Source: Stachybotrys elegans (Eukaryota > Ascomycota > Sordariomycetes > Hypocreales > Stachybotryaceae). Taken from it: DNA of 64,000 bases. Below, in pieces: positions 44,905-54,753 of the stretch. A model generated the notes under the pieces. It did not search any database. It had not been told where the DNA came from and saw only the letters and a program-made list of their open reading frames with translations. The translations under genes were made by a program, and so were the position numbers. The stretch is taken from NCBI GenBank assembly GCA_020746835.1, contig JAGPNK010000004.1, positions 2,046,001 to 2,110,000 on the forward strand, read 5' to 3'. Position 1 is the first letter of the stretch, and every line of letters begins with the position of its first letter.

Positions 44905-45559
44905 TTACACTTGCTTCCAACCTTTCCGGATGACATCGACGATGACGCCGTGGTCTTCGTGCTGCTTCAGGCCGCTCACGACGACAACAGCCACGACGCC
45001 CTCAACGCCAGCGACGCGAATGGGAACGCCACCGCCGTGAATAGCATAGCGACCGGCCTGCTCCGGGCCGAGGCCGTACTTGGCAGCAAAGAGGCCCTCG
45101 TCTCCGCCAAACTTGCAGTGCAGGAGCCAGGTCGAGGTGCCGAAGCGCAGGACGCTGGCGCGCTTACGAGCGACCCAGGTCTCGTTGTCGGGGGTGACAC
45201 CGGGGCCCGTGGCGACCTGGAAGAGGGTCGGGCCGCTGGCGAGGGAGATGTTGATGAGCGTGGGCTTGCCCTGGGCGGCGAGGGGCGCGAGGCGGGTGTG
45301 CAGACGGTGGCCGAGGTCGATGGCGTCGGCGACGGTGAAGGCTGCCAAGGTGAAGGAGTCGCTGCCGTCGGCTTTTAATGCGTCGACCTAGGAGGATTAG
45401 ATTGGAGATACGGGAGGGTGAGTGGGGGAGGGAGCTCACGGTCTCGGGCGGAGAAGTGATGGCATCAGGTGAGATGGTGGCGGCGTTGGAGAGGACGTCG
45501 CGGAGCTCCTCTAGGATATCGCCTGGAGCGGCTTTGCGCTCTAGGATAGGCTGAGACAT
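44905..45559 (-). CDS. UPF0303 family protein (YBR137W-like)
   Basis: Two exons (45559-45440 and 45387-44905; 52-nt intron) give 200 residues. The block Gly-Lys-Pro-Thr-Leu-Ile-Asn-Ile-Ser followed by Gly-x-Thr-Leu-Phe-Gln and Asp-Asn-x-x-Trp-x-x-Arg-Lys-Arg, and the ending His-x-Val-Ile-Val-Asp-Val-Ile-Arg, are those of the UPF0303/GlcG-HbpS-like family. The fold forms a barrel of oligomers; the yeast homologue YBR137W is a soluble cytosolic protein linked to tail-anchored protein handling. The enzymatic role, if any, is unknown. The Val-rich segment near the C-terminus is a core beta strand, not a membrane span. Confidence 0.85.
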
Positions 45560-46914
45560 TGTGCTTTGTGTTGTTTGTAATGCGGGAGGGGATGAATGCG
45601 AGGAGAGAGTGAATTGGCTAGAGTGAGGTAAAATTGGTGGCATCGGGCCGATTTAAACTGGAACCAGCGGCATTACATCACTGCGAGGGCATTGCACTCT
45701 CATCTGCTGCTTTCGCTTCCGTCCCTGCGAGGATGTGTTTAAAAGGTCTGTAAGCGATTAGCTGAAAATTTATTAGACGCAGCAAATGAACGAGTTACCA
45801 GCGGCCTGTGCCGCTCAGACTGCCGATGGGCGAGGGTGCGTGCATATCAGGGTAGCGTGCGGGCTGGATGGAGATGGGATGGATGATGGTGGATACGGGA
45901 CGGAGGCTATTTCTTGGACAAGGACATGGATGGAAGGTCGCGGGCCACTTGTTGACGTCAAGGGCATGTTGAGGGTTGACTGGCGATGGGTGAGATGCGC
46001 CTCTCTCGGGTCGAACAGGCTAGACGGGCAATACATTTGGTGAGCTTTATTCTTGTCTGTGTAGAAACAGAGATGGGGACTGTAGTATTGGACAGCTGGG
46101 ATGATTCGAGGAGGGAGACATGATCTTGAAGTTGCTGCGTGGTGTTGAAGCGCGAGAGGCTATGAGGGCGTCCAGCTTGTCCTGACACCAGTCAGCCTTT
46201 GCGCTGCCATCGACGACATCCTCAACCTCAAGGTCCACGGCCGTCTCACTGCTTAATAGGGAAGAAGCGGCCTAGCCATGATGCGCGCTGTCTTCTTTCG
46301 CTCCGTGCTGGTGAAGATGGGGGTCGTGCAAGCCTGCGAAGGGAGTGGCTCATGTCAACGGATGTGCCCATCTCTGCGGAGCTGAACCGGCTGCTTGGCT
46401 TTCCCAGCCTCTGGGAGCTTGACAGATTGCGCTACAGTAGCTCGTCAGTCTTGCTGCTGAAGAATGATTGCCTTCAACCTGCCTCTTCTTTGCCATTGTC
46501 CGTTGCGAATCGCAGCGCAGAACGGTATGCTCGTGTAAGCGATGGGACCTTATGGGGCCTTGTCCGGACTTGAGATAGACAAAGGCGATGATGAAACAAT
46601 GGCAAATAATGGCTGTAGTTGCAGAGGCGCCGTGGGAGTCAGGTTCAAGTCTTATGGATCCTACCAGCTCGTGCCAGCTGCAGCACAAGCACAAGCACAA
46701 ATAGAGGGCAGAGAGCTCTGTACGCACTGTATCGCCCACACAACCACCTGCTGCTAGCACAGTGCAGATTCCGCCTCGCACCACCCACCTTCAACCTGGC
46801 ACACATCATCCATCCGCCTCGACCTCACGCGTTCAAAACAAACACCTGGTATCCTGTCACCAGTCACCTCCATCATCGTTCCGTCATCCTCCCTGCCACC
46901 ACACCGACCTAGCT
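45560..46914. other. Divergent promoter region
   Basis: This lies between the UPF0303 gene (-) and an unknown coiled-coil gene (+). Short frames only. The frame of the downstream gene is open back to 46762, but that stretch reads as 5' UTR (His/Pro/Ser-rich). Confidence 0.55.
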
Positions 46915-48099
46915 ATGGCCTCCCTTGCTAAGCCAGCCTGGCCCTCCTTCACCGGCGGCACGGCCGAAGAACAGCTCTGGTACACCAACGCCAAGGCATG
47001 GTATCACGACGCCGACAAGACTGCCAACGTGTCCCTCGCCGACCTCGAAGAGTTTGTCGGCCTCATCGAGCTGCTCCGGCTGCCCCCGATGATCCGCGTC
47101 ACCCGCGCCACCGGCACGACCAAGAACCATCCCATTGCTATCCGCGCCCAGCACGATCCCAAATGGATCTACTACGTGCTGCTGCGCATCATGTACGGCA
47201 GCGACTGGATCAGGACGGACCCCGTCGGAAAGGTCTTTGTCAGTAACTGGGAAAACGTCGACTGGGATTCGTGGGCCGTAAACGGCAAACGCCACAGCTT
47301 CATGCGGCACCCGCGCGATGGAGACTGGGTTTCGAGCATCGACATGCCGCATTACTTGAAGGGGAATACGCATCTCGCTCCCAACATTGCTGAAGCTCGC
47401 TACCCCGTCCAACAGCCCAGCCCCCAGCTTTCGTGCACCTCAACTCCGCCGCCGACCATCCATAACGCGTCGCTCCAGGCTGTTGGTCAAAGTCAACAGG
47501 ATGAAAGCGCCAGCAAGGAGAAGCAGACCATCGTCCGGGCTCGGGTAGAGCTTGGGACCCCAGTTGCATCCCCGACCTCGTCCATTTCTTCTTCAACCGA
47601 AGTCGTGCGCTCTGATCTCCCCAGCGAGGAGAAAAAGGAAGAGCCAGCCATCCAGTCCTACCCAAGTCCTACCATAAAACCCCAAGACATGCAAGAACCT
47701 ATCCCGAAACTACCCTCGCCAGCTGAAGATAACCTCCCCGTGGCCTCAGAACGTCCTCAACCTTCATCGGAAACTCTGCCGCCATCTATGAGCTCTAAAC
47801 CCGCCAAGAGGAAACTCCCGCTAGAGCTTAAGAGCTTGAACGTCGACAAACTCTGCACTCTTTTCTGCCAGCTACTCGAAGATCTAACCAAGGAAAAGGC
47901 AGAGACGGTGGCCCTCTGGAAGGAGAAGCACGAGATGCAGACACGAATAGAGGTTCTAGAGCGAGACAACACGCTCATGCAGCAGGAAATCATTCGGCTC
48001 TCCTCTGAGGCGGATGATAAGCAAAGGGCGATGCAGGAGGCCAGCGATAGTGCCATGGCGGCATTTCGGGATCTTCAAGCTAGATTTCAGATGGCGTGA
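46915..48099 (+). CDS. Unknown protein with Trp-rich N-terminal domain and C-terminal coiled coil
   Basis: A single exon of 394 residues from the ATG at 46915; an earlier in-frame ATG at 46762 would add 51 residues of UTR-like sequence. Residues 1-150 form a compact, Trp- and Tyr-rich domain (Trp-Tyr-Thr-Asn-Ala-Lys-Ala-Trp-Tyr, then a Leu-Pro-Pro-Met-Ile-Arg-Val-Thr strand and Lys-Trp-Ile-Tyr-Tyr-Val) that I do not recognise. Residues 160-300 are disordered, Ser/Pro/Glu-rich. About 305-394 is a leucine-rich coiled coil that should dimerise. No membrane span or signal peptide is visible. Third codon positions favour C/G as in neighbouring genes, so it is coding. Confidence 0.72.
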   Translation: MASLAKPAWPSFTGGTAEEQLWYTNAKAWYHDADKTANVSLADLEEFVGLIELLRLPPMIRVTRATGTTKNHPIAIRAQHDPKWIYYVLLRIMYGSDWIRTDPVGKVFVSNWENVDWDSWAVNGKRHSFMRHPRDGDWVSSIDMPHYLKGNTHLAPNIAEARYPVQQPSPQLSCTSTPPPTIHNASLQAVGQSQQDESASKEKQTIVRARVELGTPVASPTSSISSSTEVVRSDLPSEEKKEEPAIQSYPSPTIKPQDMQEPIPKLPSPAEDNLPVASERPQPSSETLPPSMSSKPAKRKLPLELKSLNVDKLCTLFCQLLEDLTKEKAETVALWKEKHEMQTRIEVLERDNTLMQQEIIRLSSEADDKQRAMQEASDSAMAAFRDLQARFQMA

Positions 48100-48307
48100 G
48101 CATGGGAATGGGACGGGAATTTGAATAAGTGTATGGTATTTGATATGCGATCAAGAGAATCACGAGACAATGCTGCTGCTACTGGCTCCTCTCCAAAGTA
48201 TAGGCGAATGCAACACCACTAGCTACACGTCCAGTCAAATGAGATATGCAAAACCTCGATACATGACCACAAGTCACCGTCCTGAAATCCAACCAACCAA
48301 CTCTCGA

Positions 48308-49065
48308 TCAAATAGTAATGTCCATGCTGTTGCCGCGTGTTAGTAAATAGAGCGAGTGAAGTATCGAACAGGCCAGCGAACCTTTCCAGAAACTTGGTCA
48401 TGTTCTGAATGCAAGCCTCAGAGTCGACAAGAAAGAAGATGGCGAGAATGGTCAACGCCATGAAGAACCTATCACAGTCTCCTCAGCCATCGCAATGGAA
48501 ATACAGCTAGCAATACATACCATCGTCTATACTGGACAGCAGCGCCGTTTGCAGGCTGCTGCTGCACACCACCACCATCAAGACGGCGGGGGGTAACAGG
48601 GCCAGCAAGCTCGTCCTGCTTCTCGTCCGCACTAAAGTCCGTGTCGCTGAAATCCTCGTCCTCATCCCCCGGCTGCGTGAAGCCGAGATCATTGCCCACC
48701 GAGCGGATCCTGGCTCTGTTGTGCGCCGCACGACGCCTGGCGACGGCGAGATCGCGCCTGAACTTGCTGATATCGGCGGCGAACCTCATCCACTCGCCCC
48801 TGATCCTGGCTTGTTCTTCTGCCATGGCAGCGGCGAGGTCCTTCTTTTCGTCGTCGGGTTGGTCATCCGCATCGGGAGTGTCCTGGACCGCGTCAGCATG
48901 AGGGAAAGATCGAAGTATGCTCCATATATGTGTTTTATCAGCGGGACATACCTTTAGCGGACTATGTGTCGTCGTAAAGGACCCAAAAGAGGAGGCGCTT
49001 TCACAGTCCCAGTCGTCCTCGTCCGGATCGACTGGCGGCTGGCTGGTACACACACGATTCTGCAT
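48308..49065 (-). CDS. Small single-span membrane protein, unknown
   Basis: Four exons (49065-48952, 48882-48521, 48468-48382, 48326-48308) join to 193 residues. Intron 1 (69 nt) has no stop and a multiple-of-three length, so unspliced readout would add 23 residues. Intron 3 (55 nt) has a perfect TACTAAC branch and leads to a very short last exon ending Asp-Ile-Thr-Ile. Residues 1-45 are acidic, 45-100 form a charged helix of coiled-coil type (Arg/Glu-rich), 100-150 are acidic and disordered, and a single hydrophobic segment (Phe-Phe-Met-Ala-Leu-Thr-Ile-Leu-Ala-Ile-Phe-Phe-Leu-Val) lies near residue 160. This predicts a tail-anchored or single-pass protein. Function unknown. Confidence 0.55.
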
Positions 49066-49392
49066 GATGACTTGGACAGTATCTTACAGTACTGATGACG
49101 TTGTTAGAGTTCGCTACTATGACGATGATTTCTGGTCCGGCGATGATGTCGATGCTGCAAAGCTGGAGATCACGATGGAAACCCGACGTGTAGAGACGAG
49201 TTACTATTCACTGAATAGGTAGCAAGGAGTGTTTGAATAGTTGTTGGCGAAAGAAGTGTGCAAAAAAGTGTGATGGGGGACCCTTCTAATAGCTGCAGTC
49301 GAACAAGGTGAAGAGGCTGGACCAGCATGTGGGAGGTGTTAAAGTGAAAGACGGACCACAAAAGTACTTTGGGAAAGGTATTTGTATTCACT
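49066..49392. other. Intergenic region
   Basis: Promoter side of the small membrane protein gene at 49065; nothing else recognised. Confidence 0.5.
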
Positions 49393-49812
49393 CTACAAAA
49401 CCTCCCAGCCGCCCTTTTCACCCTCCCACAGCAGACACTCCCTCCACGCTACGGGCTTCCCAGCAGCTAACCGCAGTCCATCACCCCCTTTCTCCCTACT
49501 CATCCAGAATATCCCACTGCGCCCATGTATTTCTTTGGAAGTAAATGCAGCATGGTACCCCGGCTCTCCCAAAGCATGATGAAGCCGCGCGCCAGATGGC
49601 AGTAACTCATCGACCATACAAGCAGCCGACTGCAGGTTCGGCTGCGCCGTGAAACAAAGCACCTCGAGTACCACCTCAAGCTTTGCCAGAGTCACTAAAC
49701 CCAGAAAGAAGAGGAGAAGCATCTTTTGGCAGAGATATGTCGCCGTTTGTGAGTGCTTGGTGGTTGTGGTGGTGGCGTTTGCGCGGCTCATTGCTGCCGT
49801 CTCGCATTCCAT
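49393..49812 (-). CDS. Possible small membrane-anchored protein
   Basis: A single open frame of 139 residues. After a Thr-rich N-terminal 27 residues there is a hydrophobic segment (Leu-Leu-Leu-Phe-Phe-Leu-Gly-Leu-Val, about residues 32-52), then a soluble part with three cysteines and several Gly/Trp. It is not matched to any family, but its composition is more protein-like than the neighbouring spurious frames. No splice sites or promoter were found to confirm it. Confidence 0.35.
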   Translation of the reverse strand: MECETAAMSRANATTTTTKHSQTATYLCQKMLLLFFLGLVTLAKLEVVLEVLCFTAQPNLQSAACMVDELLPSGARLHHALGEPGYHAAFTSKEIHGRSGIFWMSREKGGDGLRLAAGKPVAWRECLLWEGEKGGWEVL

Positions 49813-50330
49813 GGTCTCCCCAGGGTCCTTGAACTTTTCTTGTTTGCCGAACCGTTCAAGGGCCAGTCAGCTAAGTCTCGTGCGGAACGTCTTCTGAACG
49901 CTTGGTGGCCATTGCATGGCTTGCTTGAGTGTCGGACAACTGCCTTCGTGGAGAAGCGTTTGACCTACCGGGACGGAAGCGCACCTTACAAGGGCCGGCC
50001 ATGTCAAACTGTGTTTACCCCGTGAATAATCTCACCCAAGAAGCGGTAGAAGCGAACAGGAGTGGAAAGTGAGAGCCGGATTCCCATCTCCTCCAGGCTG
50101 CCTGAGGTTTATGCATTCGGGCATAGTCCTTGCTGCCACAGAGAATTATAAATCGCCACGGTATATGAATAGCCATTAGCTCAAACGTCGTTGTTCAGTG
50201 TCTATCCATGCTGTGCCCGAGGCTCCTCTCCCATCAACATCTTTGGCCTGCCAAATCTTGTTGATAGAGCTCTGTTCAGGCAACACCACGACCAATTCGC
50301 AACGCAGAAACCATAGACATAAAGGGACGC
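49813..50330. other. Intergenic region
   Basis: 3' flank of the glutathione S-transferase gene on the right; no gene supported. Confidence 0.5.
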
Positions 50331-51192
50331 TCAGTACGAATCCCTCTCTACCCACTGCTTGCACTCGTTATACAACACCTCCAGGCTCTCATCATACCCC
50401 ACAAGACGCTGAAACAAGTCTTCACCAACCCTCCGCACGCTCTGCAGGCACCCGACGTACACCAGATCCGCATACGTAACTGATTAAGTCACCCTTCTGT
50501 CAGCCCGACTGTGACACAAAAATCCACGGAAGGAAATGAAAAACCAATTCACTTACCTTGCGTTCCAGCGAAAAACGGACCCTCCGTTTGCTTGAGCAGC
50601 CTGGCGGCTTTCAGTGCCCCTTCTTTGGTCGCCGCCCACGCCTCCTCGCCACCCTTTTTCTTCTCCAGCTCGGCGAGCGACATGCCGAATCTCTCTGCGC
50701 GGGCCGTTTCGAAATGTTCTACGCTTGCTGGGTTGAGCACTTGGCGGGCGACGCGGTTCATGCACAGCGGCCTCATCGATCCCCACGTCTCCACCATCAG
50801 CCCGTACGCCACGTCGACAAGAGCCTGAGCTTGGTCGTTTGGAATAAGGGGCGGTGTCGGCTTCAGTGCCTCCAGCTCGGTGATTATCGATGCGCTGTTC
50901 ATGACATATTTTCCTGAGGGGAGGCGAACCGCAGGCAGCGTGTAGGGAGCCAGCTCGCCCGTCTGTGGAGAGACACCGGCCTCGGCGAGCTTTGGGGCGA
51001 TGTCTGGGTACTCGATCCATTCCGTCTCATAGTCGATGCCTTTGAAGTTGAGCGCAAGGCGTGCTGTTCATGTCAGCACTTGATCCTGCGCCCGAAAAGC
51101 CCTGGGCACATACTCTTGAGTGTGTTGGGAGACCAAGACTTGCAGGGTTCCCGGCTTGGGATGTCAAACAGAACGAGCTTTCCGGATGCCAT
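50331..51192 (-). CDS. Glutathione S-transferase family protein
   Basis: Three exons (51192-51114, 51063-50557, 50479-50331; introns 50 and 77 nt) give 244 residues. The N-terminal thioredoxin-like domain (about 5-95) begins Lys-Leu-Val-Leu-Phe-Asp and has Trp-Ser-Pro-Asn-Thr followed by Lys-x-Arg-Leu-Ala-Leu-Asn, the fungal pattern around the catalytic Ser/Cys; Val-Met-Asn-Ser-Ala-Ser-Ile-Ile corresponds to the conserved glutathione gamma-Glu binding segment with Ser after cis-Pro. The helical C-domain ends with Tyr-Ala-Asp-Leu-Val-Tyr-Val-Gly, the N-cap of helix 6. It resembles the fungal GSTs that reach from Ure2p-like to etherase-type enzymes. The likely role is glutathione conjugation or reduction of electrophiles in the cytosol; the substrate is unknown. 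Confidence 0.88.
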
Positions 51193-51752
51193 GTTCAACG
51201 GTGACCGCAGGCCTGACTTTGAGGAAAGAAAACGGATACGATGGCGAAGATGGAGGATGGACATTGGGCCTGCAGTAACTGCTCGAAAGGAACCCCATGG
51301 CTTTACTTCATATAGGCATGTCGCTGATTTGTCATTCATTCCCATGCAGCGTCACTCGACCCCGCCGATGGAACTGGGAACTCCGAGCTCGGGGCCTGCC
51401 CTCGTCATGTACGCCCTACTGCTAAAGCTGGTAATGCCTGTTAGAGCCAAATGGCAATTCTTTTGGTCAAGGGCTGCGAAATGTCCTGAATAGCAAGTAA
51501 CCAACGGTAACAAACTGTGGCGCATCTAGCCCCTTCTAAACATTCCGATAGGAAATGGATGATAGTATCCCCAGAGTTAAGAGAAGACAAGAAAAGCGTA
51601 TAAAAGCGATTTGTATACCATTAATACAGAACTTCCTGTACAAGTCAAACCAAAGACCTACTGCAGCATTTGCTGCTTCCACCAGCTCCATGACCGACAA
51701 GCCACCCCCAGGGCCGTTACTGTAACTAGAAATACCTTCTAAACCACTCACG
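51193..51752. other. Intergenic region
   Basis: Promoter of the GST gene on the left and 3' flank of the pseudokinase-like gene on the right. Nothing else recognised. Confidence 0.5.
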
Positions 51753-52799
51753 TCAGAGAATCTCTTGTCGATGCACCAGGTCGTATCCCCTGATACCCAT
51801 AACCTCAATCTCCTCTGGAGACACCCAAGGACACATGAGCTCGCGTCGGTCAAACGCGAGCCTGACACTCGCATATAGGTGTAGTGAATCCTCCGTCAGC
51901 TTGGACCTGTTGATATGGCGTATGACCTCTCTCTTTATATCGCAAGTGGGCAGCTGAGGATCCTGGAGCCCGAGCAGCAGATCCTTGTTTCTCTGGAAGC
52001 CAAAGTAAGTCTCCTGGGTGAAGAGGACGCGGTTGGAGAGATCCTGGAAGAGTGCCGTGTTGTCCCTGATGAGAAAAAGATGCTGGCCGAAATGGCCGTT
52101 GTACTCGAGCCCGCACTTGCCAATCTCGTGCATCGTCGCCTCGCAAAGCTCCCAGTCGTGGACGGTGGGCCGGCGGCCGTCAATCTTCTCTACGGCGAGG
52201 CCGATGATGCGGGTCCGATTCTCGGTGATGTGGCCCAGGAATCCGGGGAAGTATTTGGCAGCTCCGCAAATGGTGAGTTCGTAGTAGGTGTCGGAGAGAT
52301 GGTGCACGAACTCGCCGCTGTTTGGATCCCAGTCATAGTATACGACGGCCTCCCTCCCGTCGGGAAGCGTGCAGAGCATGGCGCGAGGGCCGTAGCTGAC
52401 GCACTGCAAGTGGTCGGACCGGCGCTTGTTCTCGAGATCCCACCAGTCGAACGACACCGTGTGCCACCGGTCGCACCGGTCGAGGTCATCATAGCGAGTC
52501 TTTTTAATCAGGAACTTTTCGTCCTCGTCACGCACCTCGAGGGCGGCAACATTCTATGAGCCTGACGGAACAGTCTTGTCCACAAGCCAAGCACCTCCCA
52601 TGTCGGCCATGCTATCGATGATTTCCTCGGGTGTCTGGAGATACTTGATGGTCTTGTCGGGGAGACAGATGCGATAGGAGCAGGACACGCCGTAATGAGG
52701 CCCGACGAAGCGATCGGAGCCAATGATGGTGTAGGGCACAGGATGCACCTCCTCCTCGGCCTGAGAGGTCGGAGTCAAGGGCGCAATGGGAGATGCCAT
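51753..52799 (-). pseudogene. Kinase-like (degenerate) gene interrupted by an in-frame TAG
   Basis: From the ATG at 52799 the frame runs 81 codons to a TAG at 52556-52554, then continues open in the same frame for 266 more codons to a stop at 51753. Both halves look like one protein. The first half begins with a short Pro/Ser leader and beta-rich sequence. The second contains Gly-Leu-Ala-Val-Glu-Lys-Ile-Asp-Gly-Arg-Arg-Pro-Thr-Val-x-Asp, a pattern seen in fungal small-molecule-kinase-like proteins just before the catalytic loop. The loop itself (expected His-Gly-Asp-x-x-x-x-Asn) reads Tyr-Asn-Gly-His-Phe-Gly-Gln-His, and no Asp-Phe-Glu follows, so catalysis is unlikely. The TAG could be a CAG-to-TAG mutation in CpA context (the dinucleotide attacked by RIP). 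It could also be the AG of a short intron's acceptor, but I found no good donor or branch site. Readthrough is a third option. Confidence 0.55.
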
Positions 52800-53164
52800 A
52801 TTGTACTTGTAGAGGGGATGCCAGATGAAACACTGTAGAGAAGAGGGTGGTGCTAGTTGAAGACGAGAAGTTTGAAATGGCTCATTGGGAGGAGGCCAAG
52901 TAATGAACTGTTGGTTCCAGAGGAAGCAAGTGCGAGCAGCAAAAACAGCGAACAGTGCCTCCTTGAATGCGGCCACGAGAAGGAGCAACAATACAGCTTG
53001 ATACTTGCCTGATTAAAGCATCAATCCCACCTCGGTAAACATATTCCAGGTGCCATTTCACTGAATTATGCCATCCTGGATACGGAAATGGTTGTTATTT
53101 CACAGAATTGCAGCATATATTTAGTTTCTTGTATCGTGAATCTGCTTTGTTCAATCTGTCATTA
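52800..53164. other. Intergenic region
   Basis: Promoter side of the pseudokinase-like gene (-) and 3' flank of the SurE-type gene. The upstream part has an open frame continuing the ATG at 52799 to 52991, with a hydrophobic stretch that looks like UTR. Confidence 0.45.
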
Positions 53165-54120
53165 CTACGGCAAGCAAACTAGCATGTCGCGCAGCTTGTC
53201 CAAGACAATCTCCTGGCGCGCCACATCGTTGACCGTGGACCTGTCGGAAGCATCGCCAATGCTGACAGGAATGTAGCACCCGTCAGTGTCGTACACCCTC
53301 TGCTCGTGAGGAAGCCTGTCAGATCCGCACCACTCGACGTCCCGCGAGGAGAGGAGCCCCGTGTTGATGCGGCTGAGCACCCACTTGAAGTCGCTGGCCC
53401 GCGAGCACGCGCCGGTGGCCGCGGGGAAGTTGACATTGAGCCAGACGTCGTCGGGCAGGTAGGGCTTGCCCGAGTCGACAAGCTTGTTGACGAGCTGCGT
53501 GGCGAGCTCGGCGTAGACGAGGCTGTGGCTGGGCGTAGGCGTCGTGGTCCAGGGCTGGGAGCCGCCGGCGGGCGAGGCGGCGGAGAAGGCAATGGCAGGG
53601 ACGCCAGCTTCGTGGGCGGCGTAGACGGCAGCGCCGACCGTACCGGAGAAGTGGACGGCCAGCCACAGGTTGGTGACGTAGTTGGGGCCAGTGACGGCGA
53701 GCTCAGCGGGAGCACCCCATAGCTCGGGCCCGAAGCGATCGAGGCCGTAGCGCATGGAGGTAGCCGGGAACGAGTTGACCCAGTTCAGGTCAGGACGGGT
53801 GGCGTTGTGGCCGAAAGCACCGCTGTTGGGCGGGCAGCTGTTGTAGTGGCAAGCAGCTTGGCGGTTGCTGGGCTCAGCATCACGACCGCCTGCGGTATCC
53901 ATGTTAGAAGAGCATTGATTGCCTGCTGGGAGGACAACTTACCGGTGCCAGACTGGTTCTCAGCTGGTGCAGATACAATGACGTCGTGACCAGAGGACCT
54001 CAGGGCGTCGTTGAAGGTGCGGAGGTACAGCTCTGCCCAGCCGTCATCGTTGGATTGGAGGATGCGGACGGCCTGAACGGCCATGGCCTGAAGCGCAAGG
54101 GCGAGCACGGAAGCCTTCAT
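53165..54120 (-). CDS. Secreted SurE-type acid phosphatase / survival protein
   Basis: Two exons (54120-53943 and 53889-53165; 53-nt intron) give 300 residues. Residues 1-17 are a signal peptide (Ala/Val/Leu-rich, ending Ala-Val-Gln-Ala), so it is secreted or vacuolar, as is usual for fungal members and unlike bacterial SurE. The catalytic signature Ile-Leu-Gln-Ser-Asn-Asp-Asp-Gly (Asn24, Asp25, Asp26) follows directly after the signal; Ala-Pro-Ala-Glu-Asn-Gln-Ser-Gly is the second metal-binding loop, and Gly-Pro-Asn-x-x-Thr-Asn and Gly-Thr-Val-Gly-Ala are later family motifs. Asn residues in the SurE family bind divalent metal for phosphomonoester or nucleotide hydrolysis. A TATA box precedes the gene, and the protein may scavenge phosphate. 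Confidence 0.9.
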
Positions 54121-54753
54121 TTTGATGGATTGACTTGACGACCGATGGTGAAGACGCCTAGAAAAGAAATCTGAAGGATGAAGCCATGGTCTTTTATACG
54201 CAACCTCCACCAACAGAAAAACAAGCATTGCGGCATGGCTTCCTGGTACCCCGGCGGGGAATCTCAACGGGCCTCCCTTATGTGCGCATAATATAGAGAC
54301 AATGCTTCAGGAAACCATTCGCTGACAAGAGCGCACGTGGGGGCAAAGTCATTTCATGGAACCGCTCAGCTGCCTAATCAGGGAGTTGGTCCGCAAGTTG
54401 CTGGCACCCTGCAATACCACGCTGTCATGTCATGGGAGCCAATCAAGCATGCACGCATAATGTATTGTGGAAGGTGGCTATGAGGGAGACTTAAGATATC
54501 AGATCAATTGGTAAGAAAATACTCTTGTGGCTGCGGCGATGGCGATGTGAAGGTTTCCCAGCCACTGGAAGATTCCGTCACGATGCCGCTAGGTCTATAC
54601 GTACGAAAAGGGTTGTTCCAGAGGACTCGATCGAGGCGGCTGCCGATGATGCGACATCAAGGTTTTCGACGAGGGTGAAGCTGTACAGATGAACATGTGG
54701 GAGTGACAAATTAGGGCTGTATTTGATAAGGTATGCTTAGTTAATTGCTTGGG
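54121..54753. other. Intergenic region
   Basis: Promoter of the SurE-type gene and 3' flank of the glycosyltransferase-like gene. No gene is supported. Confidence 0.55.
54192..54198 (-). promoter_or_regulatory. TATA box of the SurE-type gene
   Basis: TATAAAA on the minus strand, about 75 bases upstream of the ATG at 54120. Confidence 0.5.
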
